Below are positions 17,109-26,963 of a stretch of 64,000 bases of DNA, one piece after another. The DNA is taken from assembly GCA_900466605.1 (NCBI GenBank), contig UBMU01000001.1, forward strand, positions 124,001 to 188,000, read 5' to 3'. The translations under genes were made by a program, and so were the position numbers. The stretch comes from Hyphomicrobiales bacterium (lineage in GTDB: Bacteria > Pseudomonadota > Alphaproteobacteria > Rhizobiales > Rhizobiaceae). The notes under the pieces are model-generated. The model worked only from the letters and a program-made list of their open reading frames with translations, did no database searches and was not told the origin of the DNA. Numbering within the stretch: position 1 is the stretch's first letter; each line of letters starts with the position of its first letter.

Positions 17109-19001
17109 ATGGCGTCCGCCTCGGATCTGTTGCGCATCGAGAACCTCGACGTTTCCTTCTCGGTTTTCGGCGATCGCCTGCGCGTCGTAAAGAACGCGAA
17201 TATCCGTATCTTGCCGGGCAAGGTTACGGCGCTCGTCGGAGAATCCGGTTCGGGCAAATCCGTGATCAGCCAGAGCATAATGGGCATCCTGCCGAACCCG
17301 GCCAACGCGGAAGGGCGTATCCTCTTCACCGACCCCCTGGACGGAAAGACGACTGACATCCTTCAATATTCGCGCGACAGCGAGGAGATGCGCGACCTGC
17401 GCGGACGGCGCATGGCGACAATCTTTCAGGAGCCCATGACATCGCTTTCGCCGCTCCATACAGTCGGCAATCAAATCAGCGAAGCGCTGCTTATCCATAC
17501 GGATGCCGACAAGAAGGAAGGGCGTGAGAAGACCGAGGAGATGCTGGGTCTCGTCGGCTTTGCCAATCCAAAGCGCACCTTCGACATGTATCCCTTCGAA
17601 CTCTCGGGAGGCATGCGCCAGCGTGCGATGATCGCCATGGCGCTGATCTGCAATCCGGCCCTTTTGATCGCCGATGAGCCGACCACCGCACTCGACGTAA
17701 CAATACAGGCGCAGATCCTAGAGCTCTTGCGCGACCTCCAGCACAAGCTCGGAATGGCGATGCTGCTGATCACACACGATCTCGGTGTTGTTGCCAATAT
17801 GGCAGACGAGGTCGTTGTAATCTATCACGGCGAGATCATGGAGGCGGGGCCCGTCGAGTCGATCTTCCGCAACCCCCAGCACCCCTATCTCAAGGGCTTG
17901 ATGGCTGCGGTGCCGCATTTCGACATGAAGCCCGGCGAGCGGCTTAAGGCGCTGCGCGACGTACCCGTCAATCTCGAGTCGTTGATTGGAAAGAAGAAGG
18001 TGAAGGCGGAAGGGCCGGAGGTGCTGCTTTCCGTCAATAATCTCTCCAAGACGTTCAAGACGCGCAATCGCGGCCTCTTTGGAACGCGCGAAGCCGCGGC
18101 CGTCAATGCCGTCGATGATGTCAGCTTCGAAATCCGGCGTGGGGAGTGCCTCGGACTGGTTGGCGAGTCCGGATGCGGCAAAACGACGGTCAGTAAGATC
18201 TTGATGCGTGCTGTGACGCCCGACAGTGGCTCGGTGATTTTCAACGACGGCAAAGAGGCTATCGACGTCCTTTCAGTCTCGGGCGATGACCTGCAGGAGC
18301 TGCGCACCAAGATACAGATGGTCTTCCAAGATCCGGTTTCGTCGCTCTCGCCGCGCATGACAGTGCGCAACATCCTCAGCGAGCCGCTGGAGATCCACGA
18401 CCGCGGGGATGGTGCCGAGCGCAAGCAGCGCGTGGAGGCGTTGATGGGCGCGATCGGCCTCGACCGGCGTTACCTCAACCGCTACCCGCACAGTTTCTCG
18501 GGCGGGCAGCGCCAGCGCATTGGCATTGCGCGCGCGCTGGCGCTCGGGCCTAAGCTCATCATACTCGACGAGCCGGTGTCTGCGCTCGACGTTTCCGTTC
18601 AGGCACAGATCCTCAACCTGCTCAAGGACCTGCAGAAGGAACTTGGGCTCACCTATCTCTTCATTTCGCACAACCTGGCTGTGGTCGACTACATGGCTGA
18701 CCGTATCGCTGTGATGTGCAAGGGACGGATTGTCGAAATTGCGCCGCGCGAAATCATTTTGCGTGATCCGGTCCATCCTTACACGAAGTCGCTGTTGGCG
18801 GCTGTTCCCTTCCCTGACCTGAACCGGCCACTCGATTTTGAGGCGCTCAGAAAGAACGGCGCAGCCGACAAGCAGAATTGGGGGATCACCTTTACGGCTG
18901 AACACGATGACGCCTCCGAGCTCGACTACGCCGATCTCGGCAACGGCCATCTCGTGAGAGCTCGCAAAGGTGCGGACGCAAAGGAGCTCCGCTCATGGTA
19001 A
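17109..19001 (+). CDS. Fused two-domain ABC transporter ATPase, peptide/nickel type (DppD-DppF fusion)
   Basis: This 630-residue protein carries two complete ATPase domains. The first has Walker A GESGSGKSV, signature LSGGMRQR and Walker B LIADEPTTALD. The second has GESGCGKTT, FSGGQRQR and IILDEPVSALD. Each domain ends with the oligopeptide-type extension (NPQHPYLKGLMAAVPHF; DPVHPYTKSLLAAVPFP). Both ATPase sites look active. It drives the importer encoded by the next three genes; the binding-protein gene begins seven bases inside its end. The substrate may be a peptide or an oligosaccharide, as family 5 systems handle both. Confidence 0.9.
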   Translation: MASASDLLRIENLDVSFSVFGDRLRVVKNANIRILPGKVTALVGESGSGKSVISQSIMGILPNPANAEGRILFTDPLDGKTTDILQYSRDSEEMRDLRGRRMATIFQEPMTSLSPLHTVGNQISEALLIHTDADKKEGREKTEEMLGLVGFANPKRTFDMYPFELSGGMRQRAMIAMALICNPALLIADEPTTALDVTIQAQILELLRDLQHKLGMAMLLITHDLGVVANMADEVVVIYHGEIMEAGPVESIFRNPQHPYLKGLMAAVPHFDMKPGERLKALRDVPVNLESLIGKKKVKAEGPEVLLSVNNLSKTFKTRNRGLFGTREAAAVNAVDDVSFEIRRGECLGLVGESGCGKTTVSKILMRAVTPDSGSVIFNDGKEAIDVLSVSGDDLQELRTKIQMVFQDPVSSLSPRMTVRNILSEPLEIHDRGDGAERKQRVEALMGAIGLDRRYLNRYPHSFSGGQRQRIGIARALALGPKLIILDEPVSALDVSVQAQILNLLKDLQKELGLTYLFISHNLAVVDYMADRIAVMCKGRIVEIAPREIILRDPVHPYTKSLLAAVPFPDLNRPLDFEALRKNGAADKQNWGITFTAEHDDASELDYADLGNGHLVRARKGADAKELRSW

Positions 19002-20905
19002 CGCGGCGCACGTTTCTAGGTGGTCTTATCGGCTCAGCTGTCCTGCCTTCTGTCGTCAAGGCGGCGGCCGATCGCGACATCGAGCCGGAATTTCTTAGGG
19101 ATTGGTTGCGCGCCGGGCGTATTCCCGCGATGGTGGATCGGCTGCCGGCCCATCCACGGATTGTCAATATGAAGGAAATTGGACGGCAACCCGGCGTTTA
19201 TGGCGGCACCGTGCGTACGATCATCGGGAGCCCGAAGGATATCCGTTACATGACCGTCTATGGCTATTCCCGCCTGGTCGGTTACGACAAGCAACTGATG
19301 TTTCAGCCGGATATCCTGCTGGGTTTCGAATCCAAGGATGATACGATCTTCACGTTCCACCTGCGGGAGGGGCACCGCTGGTCGGATGGCGCACCCTTTA
19401 CCGTGGACGACTTCCGATACTGGTGGGAAGACGTAATCCTCAATAAGGATCTGACACCGGGCGGTGGAGCGCTCGAACTCAGGCCTCATGGCAACCTGCC
19501 GAAATTCGAGGTCGTTGACGAGCTGACTGTTCGCTACACTTGGCAACGTCCGAACCCGATGTTTATGCCGGCACTGGCTGGCCCGCTACCGCTAGTGATC
19601 TTCGGGCCAGGACACTACCTTAGGCAGTTCCACAAAAAATATCAGGATGATTTCCGTCTCTCGGCGCTGATGAAGGAAAACCGAGTCAAGAAATGGGCGG
19701 ACCTGCACATCAAAATGGCGCGCGCATCACGTCCCGACAATCCGGAACTGCCGACGCTCGATCCATGGCGCAACACCACGGCTTTGCCTGCTGAGCAGTT
19801 CGTGTTCGTGCGCAATCCGTTTTTCCATCGAGTCGACGAAAACGGCGTACAACTCCCTTACATCGACAAGTTCATCCTCAACGTCAGCTCTTCCTCAATC
19901 ATCGCCGCCAAAGCCGGCGCCGGCGAGTCCGACCTGCAGGCCACGGGCATCGATTTCAACGATTACACCTTTCTCAAGGATGCCGAAAAGCGTTTTCCCG
20001 TGAGGGTCAACCTGTGGAAGCAGATACGTGGATCGCGCGTTGCACTGTTGCCGAACCTCAATTGCGCCGACGAAGTTTGGCGCAAACTCTTCCGCGAAGC
20101 ACGCTTCCGTCGGGCTCTGTCCATGGCGATCGACCGGCACGAGATCAACATGGTTGCCTTCTACGGCCTCGGCAAGGCAAGCGCCGATACCGTTCTACCG
20201 GATAGTCCCCTCTTCAGGCAGGAGTATGCAGACGCCTACATTGCCCATGATCCGGATCAGGCAAATAAGCTCCTTGACGAGCTTGGATTGACCAATCGCG
20301 ACGATGACGGCATTCGGCTGCTGCCGGACGGTCGCCGTGCCGAAATCACCGTGGAAACAGCCGGCGAAAGCAACCTTGATACCGACGTGCTCGAGTTGGT
20401 GCGCGATCAATGGCGTGAGGTTGGGCTTGCCCTTTACACCCGCACCTCGCAACGCGATATTTTCCGAAGCCGTGCGATGGGCGGAACCATCATGATGTCG
20501 ATCTGGTACGGCATCGAGAACGGGGTTGCGACCGCTGACATGTCTCCGGGGCAGCTTGCTCCCACGCTCGACGATCAGCTCCAATGGCCGCTTTGGGGGA
20601 TGTACTATCTGTCTGCTGGACAGGAAGGGAGCGCTCCGGACCTGCCTGAGGTGAAGCAGTTGGTCGATCTCCTCAAACAGTGGGGCGACACCACGAGATT
20701 CGAGGACCGCGAGGTTATCTGGCATCAAATGCTGGCGCTTTATACCCAACAGGTGTTCTCGATTGGCCTCATTAACAGCACACTGCAACCGATCGTCAGA
20801 TCCGCCAGGCTTGAAAATGTGCCCGAGCAGGCCCTCTATGGCTTCGACCCGACGTCATTTCTCGGCCTCTACATGCCGGATGCCTTCTGGTTCAAGGAGG
20901 CCTGA
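18995..20905 (+). CDS. Family 5 extracellular substrate-binding protein with Tat-type signal
   Basis: This 636-residue protein begins with a twin-arginine signal (VTRRTFLGGLIGSA) followed by SBP_bac_5 features: GGTVRTIIG, FHLREGHRWSDGAPFT and a C-terminal half with FREARFRRALSMAIDR. Tat export implies folding before transport, which is seen in some large rhizobial family 5 binding proteins. It is longer than the usual 500-550 residues. It delivers ligand to the permeases at 20909-23080. The ligand is unknown; adjacency to glycosyltransferases raises a sugar-containing ligand as a possibility. Confidence 0.88.
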   Translation: MVTRRTFLGGLIGSAVLPSVVKAAADRDIEPEFLRDWLRAGRIPAMVDRLPAHPRIVNMKEIGRQPGVYGGTVRTIIGSPKDIRYMTVYGYSRLVGYDKQLMFQPDILLGFESKDDTIFTFHLREGHRWSDGAPFTVDDFRYWWEDVILNKDLTPGGGALELRPHGNLPKFEVVDELTVRYTWQRPNPMFMPALAGPLPLVIFGPGHYLRQFHKKYQDDFRLSALMKENRVKKWADLHIKMARASRPDNPELPTLDPWRNTTALPAEQFVFVRNPFFHRVDENGVQLPYIDKFILNVSSSSIIAAKAGAGESDLQATGIDFNDYTFLKDAEKRFPVRVNLWKQIRGSRVALLPNLNCADEVWRKLFREARFRRALSMAIDRHEINMVAFYGLGKASADTVLPDSPLFRQEYADAYIAHDPDQANKLLDELGLTNRDDDGIRLLPDGRRAEITVETAGESNLDTDVLELVRDQWREVGLALYTRTSQRDIFRSRAMGGTIMMSIWYGIENGVATADMSPGQLAPTLDDQLQWPLWGMYYLSAGQEGSAPDLPEVKQLVDLLKQWGDTTRFEDREVIWHQMLALYTQQVFSIGLINSTLQPIVRSARLENVPEQALYGFDPTSFLGLYMPDAFWFKEA

Positions 20906-20908
20906 GGA

Positions 20909-21907
20909 ATGCTGAGATATATTCTCTGGCGAGTTGCAGCGATGGTGCCGACGCTGTTCATCATCTCGGCACTGGTCTTCACCATCATCGAGCTCCCGCC
21001 GGGCGACTTTTTCGAGAGCCAGATCGCCGAATTGCGTGCCCAGGGCGAGAGTGCCAATCTTCAGGAAATCGAAGAGCTGCGGAAACAATACGGTTTCGAC
21101 AAGCCTGAGATCGTCCGCTACTTCTTCTGGGTTGGGGGGATGCTGCATGGAGATTTCGGGTATTCGTTCGAGTACCAGCTGCCGGTTTCCGAGGTCGTCG
21201 GTGATCGGCTCTGGCTGACTATGCTCGTCTCCTTTTCCACGATCCTTTTGACCTGGCTGATCGCGTTTCCGATCGGCATCTATTCAGCGACTCACCAATA
21301 CAGCTGGGGAGACTATGGGCTAACCTTTCTGGGTCTGCTCGGTATCGCCATCCCGAACTTCATGCTGGCTCTGATCCTGATGTACTTTGCCAATATCTGG
21401 TTCGGGGTTTCAATTGGGCACTTGATGGACCAAAAGTTCCTCAATGAGCCGATGAGCTGGGAGAAGGCGCGGTCGATTCTTTCGCATCTCTGGATCCCGG
21501 TGATCATCGTTGGGACGGCGGGGACTGCCGGCATGATCCGACGCCTCAGGGCCAATCTCCTTGATGAGATGCAAAAACAGTATGTCGTCACCGCCCGCGC
21601 CAAGGGCCTTCATCCGCTTCGTGCGCTCGTGAAATACCCGCTGCGAATGGCGCTCAACTTCTTCGTTGCTGATATCGGGTCGATCCTCCCCTCGATAATC
21701 TCGGGCGCGGAAATCGTGGCCATTGTGCTATCGCTTGAGACAACAGGCCCAATGCTCATCAAGGCCCTGCAAAGCCAGGACATGTATCTCGCGGGCTCTT
21801 TTTTGATGTTTTTGGCCTTCCTCAACGTGATCGGGGTACTCGTTTCCGATATCGCGCTTGGCTTCCTGGATCCGCGTATCCGTCTGCAAGGCAGGAGCAC
21901 CAAATAG
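20909..21907 (+). CDS. ABC transporter permease, peptide type (DppB family)
   Basis: This 332-residue permease opens with MLRYILWRVAAMVPTLF, the typical DppB/OppB first helix, and has about six membrane segments. The coupling motif reads VVTARAKGLHPLRALVKYPLR. It pairs with the DppC-type permease that starts at the base after its stop. It belongs to the four-gene importer 17109-23080. Confidence 0.89.
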   Translation: MLRYILWRVAAMVPTLFIISALVFTIIELPPGDFFESQIAELRAQGESANLQEIEELRKQYGFDKPEIVRYFFWVGGMLHGDFGYSFEYQLPVSEVVGDRLWLTMLVSFSTILLTWLIAFPIGIYSATHQYSWGDYGLTFLGLLGIAIPNFMLALILMYFANIWFGVSIGHLMDQKFLNEPMSWEKARSILSHLWIPVIIVGTAGTAGMIRRLRANLLDEMQKQYVVTARAKGLHPLRALVKYPLRMALNFFVADIGSILPSIISGAEIVAIVLSLETTGPMLIKALQSQDMYLAGSFLMFLAFLNVIGVLVSDIALGFLDPRIRLQGRSTK

Positions 21908-23080
21908 ATGTCGCCCTTGCCTCCCCCCGGCGCGCCGATGCCGCACTATGTTTCGACCGCACCCTTCGATCCTATGGCGACCGAAGGCATGACGGCTGCG
22001 CAATCGCGTATCCATCTTGCATCGCAAAAGCAGTTGATGTGGTGGAAGTTCAAGCAACACCGACTGGCACTTGCCTCCGGCATCTTCCTGTTGGCCGTCT
22101 ACCTGATGATTGTCGTCGTCGAATTCATTGCTCCCTATGGGCTGCATACGAAGAATGTGGACTTCATCCATGCGCCGCCGCAGCGCGTCCATTTCTTCGA
22201 CAACGGCAAGTTCGTCGGTCCTTTTGTTTATGGGCGTAGCATGTCGCTTGATCTCGACACGCTTCACCGGATCTACAGCGACAGGCCAAACGATGTGCAG
22301 CCGATCCGTTTCTTCTGCCGCGGCGATCCCTACAAATTCTGGGGGCTGGTGAGCTCTGATCTACATCTTGTGTGCCCTGCTGTCGGGGGGCAGATGTTTC
22401 TGCTCGGCACCGACCGTCTCGGACGCGACGTGCTTTCCCGTATACTTTATGGCGCACGCATTTCACTGACGATCGGCTTGATCGGCATTACCATCAGTTT
22501 TTGCCTCGGCATCGTTATCGGCGGCCTCGCCGGGTATTGGGGCGGTATCTTCGATCTGATCGTCCAGCGCCTTATCGAAGTGTTGCAGTCGTTGCCAAGT
22601 CTGCCGCTCTGGATGGCGTTGGCAGCGATCATGCCGGTGACCTGGAGTCCCATCGTCATCTACTTCGGGATCACGGTCATCCTCGGGATTATCGATTGGA
22701 CAGGTCTGGCTCGCGCGGTGCGTTCAAAGCTTCTGGCCTTGCGTGAAGAGGATTACGTTCAGGCCGCCCAATTGATGGGCGCCAGCACGCCGCGCGTGAT
22801 TGGTCGACATCTCGTACCCGGCTTCATGTCACACTTGATCGCCTCCGCCACGATTTCGATCCCGGGTATGATCCTCGGCGAAACCGCGCTCAGCTTCCTC
22901 GGGCTTGGATTGCGCCCGCCGATCACCAGCTGGGGTATTCTGCTGACAGAGGCCAAGAGCGTAAGCGTAATTGCATTCTATCCATGGTTGCTTTTTCCGA
23001 TTATACCGGTGGTTCTGGTGATTTTGGCGTTCAACTTTCTGGGAGACGGCTTGCGCGATGCGGCAGATCCCTACAAATAG
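21908..23080 (+). CDS. ABC transporter permease, peptide type (DppC family)
   Basis: This 390-residue permease has a longer N-terminal cytoplasmic tail than usual (residues 1-50), then a first helix and a ~110-residue periplasmic loop before the DppC core LLGTDRLGRDVLSRILYGARIS. The coupling motif YVQAAQLMGASTPRVIGRHL is intact. The long loop matches the subgroup that works with 600-residue binding proteins. It is the last transporter gene; glycosyltransferase genes follow after ~90 bases. Confidence 0.88.
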   Translation: MSPLPPPGAPMPHYVSTAPFDPMATEGMTAAQSRIHLASQKQLMWWKFKQHRLALASGIFLLAVYLMIVVVEFIAPYGLHTKNVDFIHAPPQRVHFFDNGKFVGPFVYGRSMSLDLDTLHRIYSDRPNDVQPIRFFCRGDPYKFWGLVSSDLHLVCPAVGGQMFLLGTDRLGRDVLSRILYGARISLTIGLIGITISFCLGIVIGGLAGYWGGIFDLIVQRLIEVLQSLPSLPLWMALAAIMPVTWSPIVIYFGITVILGIIDWTGLARAVRSKLLALREEDYVQAAQLMGASTPRVIGRHLVPGFMSHLIASATISIPGMILGETALSFLGLGLRPPITSWGILLTEAKSVSVIAFYPWLLFPIIPVVLVILAFNFLGDGLRDAADPYK

Positions 23081-23170
23081 CGGCCAGCCCGGCGGAGCGT
23101 CGCTCTGTCTTCTGACGGCCAGCGGAAACCCGGCGGTGCTAGTATGACGCACAGCGCAGAAGGAGTGCCC

Positions 23171-24379
23171 ATGGCACGGCGCCTGGAAGATGCCCGCATC
23201 CTCATGTATAGCCACGACACATTCGGGCTTGGTCATTTGCGCCGTTGTCGCGCGATTGCCCATGCTCTGGTTGAGGATTATCGCGGGCTCAACATCCTCA
23301 TCATCTCAGGAGCCACGATCGCTGGCGCGTTCGATTACCGTGCACGCGTCGACTTCGTGAAGATTCCGAGCGTAATCAAGCTTCGGAACGGCGAATACAC
23401 GTCGATGGCGAGCCATATCGATCTGCATGAAACGTTGAAGATGCGGGAATCGAGCATTCGGCATACGGCTGAAACCTTCCAGCCTGATATCTTCATCGTC
23501 GACAAGGAGCCGATGGGGTTGAAGGGCGAGGTCGAGGAGACGCTCGCCTATCTTAAGGCACGCGGTACAGTTCTCGTGCTTGGACTGCGCGAGATCATGG
23601 ATGCGCCGCATCTGCTCGATGCCGAATGGAAGCGGAACGGCATCATGCAGAAGATCGACCAGTACTACGATTCAGTCTGGGTTTATGGTCCGCCGGATTT
23701 TTACGATCCGCTGATCGGCCTCGATGTTCCCGCAAGCGTACGCAGGAAGATGGATTTCGTCGGCTTCCTGCAACGTAGCGTCTCCACGAGCAAGACCTCG
23801 ATCAATGCGCGCTCGGACAACTACATCCTCGTCACGACCGGCGGCGGGGGTGACGGGTCCGATCTCGTGCACGATGTCATGAACGCTTACGAACACGATC
23901 CGACGTTGCAACAGAAGGCACTTGTCGTCCTCGGTCCATACATGCCGGCGGCCGAGCGCGCCAAGCTGGTCGCCAAGGGATCCCGAATTCCCTATATCGA
24001 AGTGATCGAGTTCGATAATCACATGGAGGAACTGATCGTCGGCGCTACCGGCGTCGTGGCCATGGGTGGTTACAACACCTATTGTGAGATCCTGTCCTTC
24101 GACAAACCCGCCTTGATTGTGCCGCGGGTGAAGCCGCGCGAAGAACAGCTGCTGCGCGCCCAGCGGGCAAGCGAACTCGGGCTGATTGACATGCTGCTGC
24201 CGGATCAGTCCGCAAATCCGACTGTGATGTCTGAAGCCTTGAAGCGCCTGCCCTATCGCGCGCCGCCATCCAGGAGTGCCGGCACCCTGCAACTGCAGGG
24301 CCTTGACCATATCTCGCAAACCGTTGGACATTGGCTGGATGGCCGCGGCCGCCATCTGTCAGTCGTCGGAGCCGAGTGA
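23171..24379 (+). CDS. GT-B glycosyltransferase, MurG/GT28-like
   Basis: This protein of ~402 residues opens with RILMYSHDTFGLGHLRRC, the glycine/histidine turn of MurG-like transferases. Its C-terminal half has TTGGGGDGSDL and MGGYNTYCEILSFDKPALIVPR, matching the nucleotide-sugar binding half of GT28. The ATG at 23171 has AGAAGGAG five bases before it and is preferred to the ATG at 23144. It is a paralogue of the gene at 25635-26768. Its stop overlaps the next start (GTGA). Confidence 0.78.
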   Translation: MARRLEDARILMYSHDTFGLGHLRRCRAIAHALVEDYRGLNILIISGATIAGAFDYRARVDFVKIPSVIKLRNGEYTSMASHIDLHETLKMRESSIRHTAETFQPDIFIVDKEPMGLKGEVEETLAYLKARGTVLVLGLREIMDAPHLLDAEWKRNGIMQKIDQYYDSVWVYGPPDFYDPLIGLDVPASVRRKMDFVGFLQRSVSTSKTSINARSDNYILVTTGGGGDGSDLVHDVMNAYEHDPTLQQKALVVLGPYMPAAERAKLVAKGSRIPYIEVIEFDNHMEELIVGATGVVAMGGYNTYCEILSFDKPALIVPRVKPREEQLLRAQRASELGLIDMLLPDQSANPTVMSEALKRLPYRAPPSRSAGTLQLQGLDHISQTVGHWLDGRGRHLSVVGAE

Positions 24380-25638
24380 AGACCAAGACCTTGTTGCACC
24401 GTCGTAAGATTCTCGTCGTACTGAAAGGCTATCCGCGCCTTTCGGAAACTTTCATCGCCCAGGAACTGCTCGGCCTGGAGAGGGCCGGTTTCGATCTGAC
24501 CTTGATCTCGATGCGCCGACCCACGGATAAGAAGCGGCATCCGGTGCACGACGAGATCAGGGCGCGCGTCATCTATTTGCCTGAGTATCTCCACCAAGAG
24601 CCGGTCCGCGTCCTCAAGGCCTTTTTTGCGAGCTTTCGTAAGCCGGGCGTAAGGACGTTGTGGAAACGGTTCTTGAAGGATCTGCCACGTGATTTCTCCC
24701 GCAATCGCTTCAGACGCCTGGGACAGGCGCTTGTCCTCGGTCGTGAGTGGCCTGACAACGGCGAATGGCTGCACGCGCATTTCATTCACACGCCTGCCTC
24801 GGTGACGGAATATGCAAGCATTCTGACGGGCGTGCCCTGGACTTGCTCCGCTCATGCCAAGGACATCTGGACGTCGCCGGATTGGGACCTGCACGAAAAA
24901 CTTGGCAGTGCACGCTGGACCGTTACTTGCACGCGCAACGGCTATGAGCACATGCGTACACTGACGCCGCGCAAGGAAGCCGTGCATCTAAGCTATCACG
25001 GCCTGGATCTGGCGCGCTTTGCGCACTACGGCGGCGAACGATCTCATCGTGACGGCAGCGATCCGGCCGATCCGGTAGTTATTCTAAGCGTCGGACGCGC
25101 AGTAGAGAAAAAGGGTTACGAAACGCTTTTGCGGGCTCTGGCACTCCTGCCCCCCGACCTGAATTGGCGGTTTGAGCATATTGGCGGCGGAGATAAGCTC
25201 TCGAAACTTCAAGCGCTTGCTTCGGACCTCAATCTCGCGGACAAGATTCACTGGAAGGGCGCGTTGGCGCAAGAAGACGTTCTCCATCACTACCGCAAGG
25301 CGGATGTCTTTGCGCTTGCCTGCCGCATCGCGTCCGATGGTGACCGGGACGGTTTGCCGAACGTTTTGGTCGAGGCATCGAGCCAGCGCTTGCCGTGCAT
25401 CTCTACTTCGGTGTCGGGCGTGCCTGAACTCCTCGTCGATGGGGAAAACGGGATGGTCGTGCCACCTGAGGATCCTTCAGCGTTTGCCACAGCGCTTGCC
25501 AAAATGATCCGCGATCCTGCCTTGCGGTCGCGGCTCGGCGATGCTGCGGAAAGGCGCGTGCGCCAGCACTTTGATCACGAGGCAAGTATCGACCAGCTCG
25601 GCCGGCTGTTTGAGGACGAATGGCAGAAAGCTTCATGA
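24376..25638 (+). CDS. Glycosyltransferase family 4
   Basis: This GT-B enzyme of ~420 residues starts at a GTG that overlaps the previous stop. It has KGYPRLSETFIAQELLGLE near the N-terminus, an acceptor-side HAHFIHTPASV segment, VGRAVEKKGYETLLRAL, and the retaining E-x7-E type donor site DRDGLPNVLVEASSQRLP. The opening resembles colanic-acid-type (WcaL/AmsK-like) transferases. It is sandwiched between two MurG-like paralogues in a coupled three-gene set, so all three probably act on one glycan. Confidence 0.83.
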   Translation: MKTKTLLHRRKILVVLKGYPRLSETFIAQELLGLERAGFDLTLISMRRPTDKKRHPVHDEIRARVIYLPEYLHQEPVRVLKAFFASFRKPGVRTLWKRFLKDLPRDFSRNRFRRLGQALVLGREWPDNGEWLHAHFIHTPASVTEYASILTGVPWTCSAHAKDIWTSPDWDLHEKLGSARWTVTCTRNGYEHMRTLTPRKEAVHLSYHGLDLARFAHYGGERSHRDGSDPADPVVILSVGRAVEKKGYETLLRALALLPPDLNWRFEHIGGGDKLSKLQALASDLNLADKIHWKGALAQEDVLHHYRKADVFALACRIASDGDRDGLPNVLVEASSQRLPCISTSVSGVPELLVDGENGMVVPPEDPSAFATALAKMIRDPALRSRLGDAAERRVRQHFDHEASIDQLGRLFEDEWQKAS

Positions 25639-26768
25639 GCATGCCCCGCGTCTTCTTCTATGTGCAGCATCTACTTGGCATCGGGCACATCGCGCGGGCA
25701 AGCCGCATCGCTGGTGCGCTTGTCCGCGACGGGTTCGATGTGACCGTCGTCACCGGCGGTTTGCCGGTCCCGGGCTTCCCCGGAGACGGCATCAGGACTA
25801 TAGCGCTGCCGCCTGTGGTGGCGAGCAATGCAGGCTTTTCCGGACTTGCAGACCACAATGGCGTCGCAGCCGATGAGGCGTTCCTCAGCCGCCGTCGCGA
25901 TCTGCTGCTTGCCGCCTTTCGCGAGCTGGCGCCCGATGTCGTCATCATTGAAGCTTTTCCGTTCGGTCGCCGACAGATGCGGTTCGAGTTGCTTCCGCTT
26001 CTCGAGGCCATCGAGAAGGCGAATCCCAAGCCGAAGCTTTTCAGCTCGGTACGCGATATCCTGCAGCAAAACCGCAAGGCTGGAAGGGATGAGGAAACCG
26101 TCGCGCTTGTCCGAGACCATTTCGACGGTGTTCTGGTGCATGGCGATCCGAGCTTCGTTCGTTTGGAAGATACCTTTCCGCTGACATCCGACATCGCAAC
26201 CAAGATTCGCTATACCGGCATGGTGGCAGCAACGCGCGCGGCTGAGCCTGAGGAGACCTTCGATATCATCGCATCCGCGGGTGGCGGCGCCGTCGGCCTC
26301 GATCTTCTTCGAGCGGCCAATGCAGCCGCTGTCATGCTGCCGGAGAACCTGCGGTGGCTGCTCATCAGCGGACCGAACCTTCCCGAGGGCGACTATACCA
26401 GCCTGGTGAATGCTAGGCCGCCGAATGTTACTCTTTCCCGCTTCCGCAGGGACTTCCCCTCCCTGCTGCGTGGCGCGCGTGTTTCCATCTCGCAGGCGGG
26501 CTACAATACCGTTGGCGATCTGTTGCAGACGGATTGCAGGTCGATCCTCGTTCCCTTCGTTGCCGGGGGAGAAACCGAGCAGACAGTTCGTGCAGAACGG
26601 CTGAAGGCTCTTGGGCTTGCAGAGATCCTGCCGGAGGTCGCGCTGACGCCAGAGATCGTCGCCGACGCCGTCAGGGCTGCACTTGTGGCGCCGCGCGTAG
26701 CGTCCGTACCGCTTGATCTCGACGGTGCTGATAAAACAGCCGCAATCATTCGTTCAATGACTGGCTGA
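25635..26768 (+). CDS. GT-B glycosyltransferase, MurG/GT28-like
   Basis: This protein of ~377 residues opens with RVFFYVQHLLGIGHIARASRI, the same turn as the enzyme at 23171-24379, and has a C-terminal SQAGYNTVGDLLQTDCRSILVPF donor-binding segment. The ATG at 25635 overlaps the previous stop (ATGA); an ATG at 25620 would add five residues. It ends the glycosyltransferase trio, and 195 noncoding bases separate it from the degenerate ABC protein. Confidence 0.77.
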   Translation: MSMPRVFFYVQHLLGIGHIARASRIAGALVRDGFDVTVVTGGLPVPGFPGDGIRTIALPPVVASNAGFSGLADHNGVAADEAFLSRRRDLLLAAFRELAPDVVIIEAFPFGRRQMRFELLPLLEAIEKANPKPKLFSSVRDILQQNRKAGRDEETVALVRDHFDGVLVHGDPSFVRLEDTFPLTSDIATKIRYTGMVAATRAAEPEETFDIIASAGGGAVGLDLLRAANAAAVMLPENLRWLLISGPNLPEGDYTSLVNARPPNVTLSRFRRDFPSLLRGARVSISQAGYNTVGDLLQTDCRSILVPFVAGGETEQTVRAERLKALGLAEILPEVALTPEIVADAVRAALVAPRVASVPLDLDGADKTAAIIRSMTG

Positions 26769-26963
26769 AACCCTCGCATTTTGCGAAAGTCATGTGATAT
26801 AAACAACGTCCCGGCGAGAATCGGCATATTGACGGCAAACCGATTCGCCTTGTTTTCATTATGAGATCCGGCGGTCCGGTTGCATGGTCCTGTTTTCGGC
26901 ATTCCTCTCTGTCTTGCCGCAGGTTCGCTGCCCCCAGATTTCCCAGGCAACTGACGGTTAGCA

